From assembly GCA_963823245.1 (NCBI GenBank), contig CAWGKQ010000008.1, positions 248,001-312,000 of the forward strand: a stretch of 64,000 nt of DNA, in the 5' to 3' direction. A program made the position numbers and the translations under genes. The DNA is from JAWVFM01 sp963823245. GTDB lineage: Bacteria; Actinomycetota; Thermoleophilia; Solirubrobacterales; 70-9. Below, one piece after another: positions 58,836-64,000 of this stretch. Every line of letters starts with the position of its first letter. The stretch's first letter is position 1. The notes under the pieces were generated by a model. The model saw only the letters and a program-made list of their open reading frames with translations. It was not told the DNA's origin and did no database searches.

Positions 58836-61134
58836 CTACGCAGCCCGGGCGGCGCTCTCGGAGCCGTCGCGCGGCAGGCGGCGGGAGACGACCTCGGTCA
58901 CGCCGTCGGTTCCCATCGACACGCCGTACAGCACGTCGGCGGCATCCATCGTGCGCTTCTGGTGGGTGACGATCACGAACTGAGCACGGTCCGCGAATCG
59001 GCGAACGAGCTGGAGGAAGCGGTCGATGTTGGCGTCGTCGAGCGCGGCCTCGACCTCGTCGAGGATGTAGAAGGGCGAGGGCCGAGCCAGGAAGACCGCG
59101 AAGACGAAGGCGAGCGCGACGAGGGCCTTCTCGCCGCCGGAGAGAAGGGAGAGCCGCCGCGTGGCCTTGCCAGCGGGCGTGACCTCGATCTCGACCCCGT
59201 CGGACGCGGCCTCGGGCTCCTCGGTCATCGGCAGCCGCTTCCTCGGCGCCCTCGGGCTGCTCGCCGCCGAGCACGAGCTTCGGACCGCGCTCGGTCACGA
59301 GCCGCAGCTGTCCCCGGCCACCGGGGAAGAGGTGCTCGACCAGCTCCGAGAAGTTGCGCTGGGCGGCGTCGAACGTCTCAGCGAACGACTCCTCGATCCG
59401 GCGGTCGGTCTCCGCGATCAGCCCCTGCAGCTCCGCGAGCGCGGTCTCGAGGTCCTCGCGCTGCTCGGAGAGCTCGCGCACGTGGGCCTGCGCGTCGGCG
59501 TACTCCCGCTCCGCGAGCGGGTTGACCGGGCCCAGCGCCTCGCGCCTGCGACCCACCCGCTCGAGGCCACGCTCGATCTCGTCGCGCTCGGCCTCAGTGA
59601 GAACGCTCTCCGCGGGGCCGATCTCGCGCCCGAGCACCGCGGCGATCCGGGCGAGCTCCGACGTGGTCTCGTCGCGGCGCTCGCGCTCCTGGGCGGCGCT
59701 CACCTCGGCGGCCGTGACCCTCTCCCCCACCTCTCGCAGGCGCGCCTGAAGCTCGGCCTCTTCACGCGAGCACTCGCGGAGCCTGGTGGCCACCTCGTCT
59801 CCGTCGCCGTCGGCGAGCATTCGCCCCTCGATGGCCGCCGCGCGCTCGCCGCTCGCGTCACGCGCCGCGGCCGTCGCATCGATCAGGCCGTCGAGCTCGG
59901 CGAGGGCCGCCTCGGCCGTCTCCAGCGAGCCCTCGAGCGAGCCCTGAAGGCGCCCCACGAGCAGCTCCTCGATGCGACCGGCCGTGCGGGCGGATCGCTC
60001 CGACGCCTCGCGGACGGTCCCGACGAACTCCGCGCGGGCAGCGTCCGCGGCGGCGGCCTTCGCGGACTCGAGAGAGCCGCCCGCCTCCGCGAGGGACTTG
60101 CCGAGGGCCTCCAGCCCGGCCTCGATCGCCTCGCCGTCGTCGTCGGCTCGCTCGGCCAGGGCTCCAAGCGCCTGCCGGCGGCGTTCGAGCTCCGCGGACA
60201 GCTCCGCGCGCCGGGCCGCGAGGGCCTCCGAGCGGGCCACGAGGCGTTCGTGCGCGCCACGGATCTTCGTCAGCCGTCCCCAGGCCTCCGTCCGCTCGCG
60301 ATCGCGCGCGGCGAGCCGTTCCTCGATGGCGGTGCGCCGGCGGTTGACGTCGGCAAGCTGAGCGTCGAGCGAGTCGCGAGAGGCGCGGGCTTTCTCGGCC
60401 GCGCCCTCCGCCCCCTCGGCTCCATCGGCGTGCGCGCGCAGCTCGGACGCAAGCAGGCGGGAGCGAAGCTCGGCTGATTCGCGCTCGAGCCGGGCATGGA
60501 TGTCGGCCGCTTGCGCCTGGCGCTTCAGCGGCCGAAGGCGCGAGCGGGCCTCGCGCTCCACGTCAAGAGCCCGATCGAGGTTCTCCTGCGTGCGCTCGAG
60601 CTTCAGCTCCGCGCGGCGCCGGCGCTTGCGGTGCTTGCCGAGCCCGGCGGCCTCCTCGACGAGCAGCCGCCGCTCGGCCGGTCGCGAATGGACGATCTCC
60701 TCGACGCGGCCCTGGCTGATCACGGAGTGCATCTCCCGTCCGAGGTTCGCGTCGGCGAGAGCCTCGATCACGTCGACGAGGCGGCAGCGCGCGCCGTTCA
60801 GCCAGTAGCCGCCGTCGCCGGCGCGGTCGAGCCGCCTTCGGATCGACAGCTCCGAGAAGCCCTCCTCGGCCTCCGCGTTGTCGAGCACGACCTCGACCTC
60901 GGCGTAGCGGGAGGGGCCGCGGGACGCGCCGCCGGCGAAGACCATGTCGCGCATCGACTGGCCGCGGACGCTGAGCGGGCTCTGCTCTCCGAGCGCCCAC
61001 AGCACGGCGTCGGTGATGTTCGACTTGCCGGAGCCGTTCGGCCCGACGATGACGCTCACGCCCGGCGAGAAGACGAGCTGGGTGCGCTCCGGGAAGGACT
61101 TGAAGCCCCTGATCGTGATCGAGCTTAGGTGCAT
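58836..61134 (-). CDS. smc: Chromosome segregation protein SMC, one frameshift, no hinge seen
   Basis: About 766 residues; usual SMC is 1150-1200. From ATG 61134: ITIRGFKSFPERTQLVFSPG, VGPNGSGKSNITDAVLWALG (Walker A), VISQGRVEEIVHSRPAERRL, then a long coiled coil. After a shift near 59225: RLSLLSGGEKALVALAFVFA (signature), ILDEVEAALDDANIDRFLQL (Walker B), VIVTHQKRTMDAADVLYGVS. The middle (residues 320-420) stays coiled-coil-like (AGGSLESAKAAAADAARAEF, GRIEELLVGRLQGSLEGSLE); no glycine-rich globular hinge of about 150 residues is found. Either it was lost from the sequence like the internal blocks of other genes here, or the hinge is highly reduced. Confidence 0.85.
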
Positions 61135-61206
61135 GCCGGTTGCTCTAGGTGCTGAAGGCTCGCGGGCGCGTCGGACGCGTTCTCTTCCTGGGTCTCGTGC
61201 GGGCTG

Positions 61207-61879
61207 CTAGCGGCGTCGCTGCTCGAGCGCCTCGGCCGCGGCGGCCTGCTCGGCCGCCTTCTTGGAGCGGCCCTCACCGTGTCCGATCACCTCGCTGCCG
61301 ACGGTCGCATCGACCTCGAAGCGGCGGTCGTGCGGGGGCCCGGACTCGTCGGTGACGGCGTAGGTTACGCGAGCCCCATCGCGGGCCAGGAGCTCCTGCA
61401 GGGCCGACTTGAAGTCGAGAAGCTCGTCGCTCGCGATGTCGATCTGCCCGCTGAACGCGGCCACCGTGGCCTCGGCGGTCGTCTCGTATCCGTGGTGCAG
61501 GTAGCAGGCTCCGATCGCCGCCTCGCACAGCGAGGAGAGGGCGCGTTCGCTGGCGAGCAGGGCGTCGACGCCGATCCCGCCCTCGACCGCTTCGGGAGCC
61601 GGGTCGCCGCAGGAGCTCCGGCAGGCCGAGGGCCTCAGCCACCTCCGCGCAGGCCCTGCCGCTCACGGCCTGCCCGTGGACCTTCGTCAGGCGCCCGATG
61701 TCCGCGCGCGGAAATCGCGCGAAGAGGTGCTCGGCGACCGCGAGGCCGAGCACGCTGTCGCCGAGGAACGCCAGGCGGCCATATGAGTCGGCGCGGTGGT
61801 GGGCCCACGAGGAATGCGTGAGCGCCTGCTGCCGCAGGTCATCCGGCAGGGCGGCGAAGAGGTCCTGGAGCTCCGGCAC
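61207..61879 (-). CDS. rnc: Ribonuclease III, one frameshift
   Basis: About 224 residues. ATG 61879: LTHSSWAHHRADSYGRLAFL and GDSVLGLAVAEHLFARFP (the ERLAFLGDSVL-type catalytic helix), ALGLPELLRR, then a shift near 61605 and LCEAAIGACYLHHGYETTAE (second acidic site), and a C-terminal dsRNA-binding domain (FKSALQELLARDGARVTYAV, VIGHGEGRSKKAAEQAAAAE). It processes rRNA and other double-stranded RNA. In the plsX-acpP-rnc-smc order typical of bacteria; the stop is one base from acpP on the other side. Confidence 0.92.
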
Positions 61880-62125
61880 TCAGACCGGCAGGCGATCGAC
61901 GACGAAGTCGACCGCGTCCCCCACCGTCTTGATCCGCGACGCCTCCTCCTCGGAGACCTTCACGCCGTAGGTGTCCTCGAGCTCCATGACGAGCTCGTAG
62001 AGGTCGAGCGAGTCGGCGTCGAGGTCCTCCTTGAAGTTGGTGCCCTCCTCGATGTCCGACTCGGGCACCTCCAGCTCCGCGGCGAGGTGCTCCCTCACCT
62101 TCGCCACTACGTCGTCGCGATTCAT
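61880..62125 (-). CDS. acpP: Acyl carrier protein
   Basis: 81 residues, undamaged. EDLDADSLDLYELVMELEDT carries the phosphopantetheine Ser in DADSLD (usual DSLD). It carries growing fatty-acyl chains. Its ATG overlaps the plsX stop (ATGA). Confidence 0.95.
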   Translation of the reverse strand: MNRDDVVAKVREHLAAELEVPESDIEEGTNFKEDLDADSLDLYELVMELEDTYGVKVSEEEASRIKTVGDAVDFVVDRLPV

Positions 62126-63166
62126 TCCGCGGACTTCCTATCACGTAGCGCGGCCCGGGTCGTTCCCGTCGCGGCGAGAAGCTCGCCCGTCCGCTCGACC
62201 GCCCGCTCGCGAACGCACCGGGCGGCCAGGCGGATCGCGTTCGCAATCCCGTCCGGGCCGGAGCTTCCATGGGCGACGACGGCCATCCCGCGGAGCCCGA
62301 GCATCACAGCGCCGCCGGTCGTGTCGGGGTCCATCCGCCTGCGCACGTCACCCAGGGCGCCGCGGAGCAGCAGGCCTCCCGCCATCGACACCGGTCCGCT
62401 GCGCGCCGCGGCCCCCACAGCGTCGGCGACGGCGCGCGCGGTCCCCTCGATCGTCTTCAGGGCCACGTTGCCCGTGAAGCCATCGGTGACGATCACCTCG
62501 ACGGCGCCGGTCAGCAGGTCGCGCCCCTCGACGTTGCCGGCGAACTCGATTCCCTCGGCCCGCCGAAGGGCGGCGTGCGCCTCGACTATCGGAGGCGTGC
62601 CCTTTCCGGGCTCCTCCCCGACCGAGAGCAGCGCGACCCGCGGCCGCTCGATGCCGAGGACCGCGGTCGAGAACGCGGCGCCGAGAAAGGCGAACTGCAC
62701 GAGGTCGCCCGGGCGGACCTCTGAGTTGGCGCCGACGTCGAGGAGGACGCGTGGGCGGACCGTCCCGGCCCGGCACCAGGAGCTGAAGGGCGAGGGCCGG
62801 CCGGCGCACACCGTGGATGCGCCGCAGCGCGAAGGTTGACGCGGCCATGGTGGCCCCGGTTGGGCCGGCGCTCACGACCGCCTGGGAGCGGCCGGCCGCG
62901 ACGTCGGCCGAGGCGAGGACGACGGATGCCGTCTCGCGGGAGCGAACCGCCGCGACCGGCTCGTCCTCGTTGGTGATCGCCTCCGGCGCGTCGACAAGCT
63001 CGACCCCGGAGGCGCCGTCGAGGGCGGAGAGCTCGCCGCGGTCGCCGAAGACGCGCAGGTCGATTCCGTCAGCCGCCGCGGCAAGCGCGCCCTCGGCGAG
63101 GACCTCGGCGCCGCGCTCGGCGCCGCGCCCGTCGAGCGCGACCGTCGGGGCCGGACCCGGCCCCAT
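62122..63166 (-). CDS. plsX: Phosphate acyltransferase PlsX, one frameshift
   Basis: About 347 residues. GTG/ATG 63166 region: TVALDGRGAERGAEVLAEGA (usual AxDxMGGD is degenerate here), SAGPTGATMAASTFALRRIH, GVRRPALAL, then a shift near 62760 into RVLLDVGANSEVRPGDLVQF, VALLSVGEEPGKGTPPIVEA, FAGNVEGRDLLTGAVEVIVT and GFTGNVALKTIEGTA. It makes acyl-phosphate from acyl-ACP for phospholipid synthesis. The second half is well conserved, the first half less so. Confidence 0.9.
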
Positions 63167-63173
63167 GCCCCGG

Positions 63174-63389
63174 CTACTCCTCCGCGCCGGCGGAGGTTGG
63201 CTCGTCTTCGCCGATCTCGTGGGCGATGACCTCGCGGCCGGCGTAGGTGCCGCAGACCGGACACACGCGGTGCGGCAGGCGCGGGCTGTGGCACCGGGGG
63301 CACTCGTTCAGGCGAGGCGCCGACACCTTGTGCGTGGCCCGACGCTTGTCTCTGCGGGTGCGCGAGGTTCGCTTCTTCGGAACGGCCAT
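63174..63389 (-). CDS. rpmF: 50S ribosomal protein L32
   Basis: 71 residues from ATG 63389: MAVPKKRTSRTRRDKRRATH and the zinc site CPRCHSPRLPHRVCPVCGTY. All four cysteines are present (zinc-type L32). A short acidic tail (EIGEDEPTSAGAEE) is added. Seven bases separate it from plsX. Confidence 0.95.
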   Translation of the reverse strand: MAVPKKRTSRTRRDKRRATHKVSAPRLNECPRCHSPRLPHRVCPVCGTYAGREVIAHEIGEDEPTSAGAEE

Positions 63390-63439
63390 GGCGGCGGGCA
63401 ATGGTAGCGGCGGTTCTGACGCCCGCGGCGTAATGCGGG

Positions 63440-63962
63440 TCAGTCCGGCGGAACCAGCTCGCTGAGCGCGGCGAACGGGCCACCGCGCTCGGCGCGGTGC
63501 GCATGCTCGGCCGGGTCGGCGTCGTTCAGGGAGGCACCGCAGACGGCGCAGAGCCCGGCGCAGTCGGACGCGGCAGAGGATCTGAGCCGGAAGCGCCAGC
63601 GCGAGCGCATCTCGCGCCCAGGTGCCGAGGTCGAGGACGTCACCGTCGACATACGGGCTGGTCATCTCCTCGCCGCCCCCGGCGTGGTGGACCTCGCGGG
63701 CCTCCACCGACTCGGAGTGCCGCGCGTCGGCGAGGCATCGCATGCACGGCCCGGTGAGCGCGGCGTCGAACGTCAGCCGGAAGGCGTGGCCACCGGCGCT
63801 GCGCGACACGTCCAGGCGCACCGGAACGAGCCTGGACTCCGGCGAATAGCGCTGGCCGCCGAGCTCCAGGGCCCCGACGTCGACCTCCTCCTCGAGGCGC
63901 CGCCCCTCGCCGGCGGACAGTCCCAGTCGAGCGAGATCGATGCTGTGATACTGCGCCGCCAT
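63440..63962 (-). CDS. DUF177 (YceD) family protein, one frameshift
   Basis: About 173 residues from ATG 63962. RLEEEVDVGALELGGQRYSP, LTFDAALTGPCMRCLADARH (first CxxC), VDGDVLDLGTWARDALALAL, then a shift near 63570 and CAGLCAVCGASLNDADP (second cysteine cluster). DUF177 proteins precede rpmF in most bacteria and take part in 23S rRNA or L32 accumulation. The overlapping longer frame running into rpmF is an artefact of the shift. Confidence 0.87.
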
Positions 63963-64000
63963 GCCCGATCACGAGGTTAGCCCGACCGGCCAGTTCCACT

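Overview
The window is high-GC DNA from an actinobacterium, most likely class Thermoleophilia (Solirubrobacterales or a relative). This is inferred from the GC-rich codon use, the many small SnoaL/NTF2-like proteins starting MSQENVE, the DUF1918 and DUF2510 proteins, and the actinobacterial order of the housekeeping operons. There are no rRNA genes and no CRISPR array. One tRNA gene (tRNA-Gly, GCC) is present.

Layout. 1-3.8 kb: the end of a sulfatase, a broken CocE-type hydrolase and an O-methyltransferase. 3.87-18.68 kb: a tandem array of two degenerate integrative elements in the 3' end of tRNA-Gly. Each has a copy of the tRNA 3' end, a small overlapping gene pair near its left end, cargo, and the last part of a tyrosine integrase next to the right attachment site. 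The 12-kb element carries most of the SnoaL-like genes, a cyclic-nucleotide-binding protein overlapping an 881-residue membrane redox fusion, and a cyclase-YHS protein. The 2.7-kb element carries a beta-helix protein. 18.7-30.3 kb: chromosome (secreted protease, RNase HI, EF-G-like factor, a damaged FliA/WhiG-like sigma factor, a Xer recombinase, an L,D-transpeptidase, an epimerase, an acyltransferase, a 5-formyl-THF cyclo-ligase). 30.24-43.89 kb: a second tandem array, in the 3' end of the cyclo-ligase gene, marked by three copies of that gene's last codons. Its first element looks like a minimal phage satellite: integrase, excisionase-like HTH protein, DUF3631 helicase/primase, scaffold and HK97-type capsid, with no terminase, portal or tail. 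Its second element is a decayed relative carrying more SnoaL-like genes. 43.9-64 kb: housekeeping genes (ilvD, thiD, dprA, comM, yraN, rnhB, lepB, rplS, trmD, khpA, rpsP, ffh, ftsY, an ECF41-type sigma factor, smc, rnc, acpP, plsX, rpmF, DUF177).

The most unusual feature is the SnoaL-like family, with about 18 complete or partial copies, nearly all inside the two element arrays. The units have near-constant ends and variable middles. Promoter-proximal members start just after a conserved GATACT-type -10 box (probably leaderless). Internal members follow the previous stop by exactly TAG-GCG-ATG, and the conserved C-terminal LRE/LSE codons (CGGGAG or TCGGAG) provide the next gene's ribosome binding site. 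The same start module has been captured upstream of an unrelated lipoprotein gene.

Caution: about one gene in three, including essential single-copy genes (trmD, ftsY, smc, rnc, plsX), is split by single-base frameshifts, and several genes lack an internal block. Many of these are probably consensus errors, so pseudogene calls should be read with that in mind.
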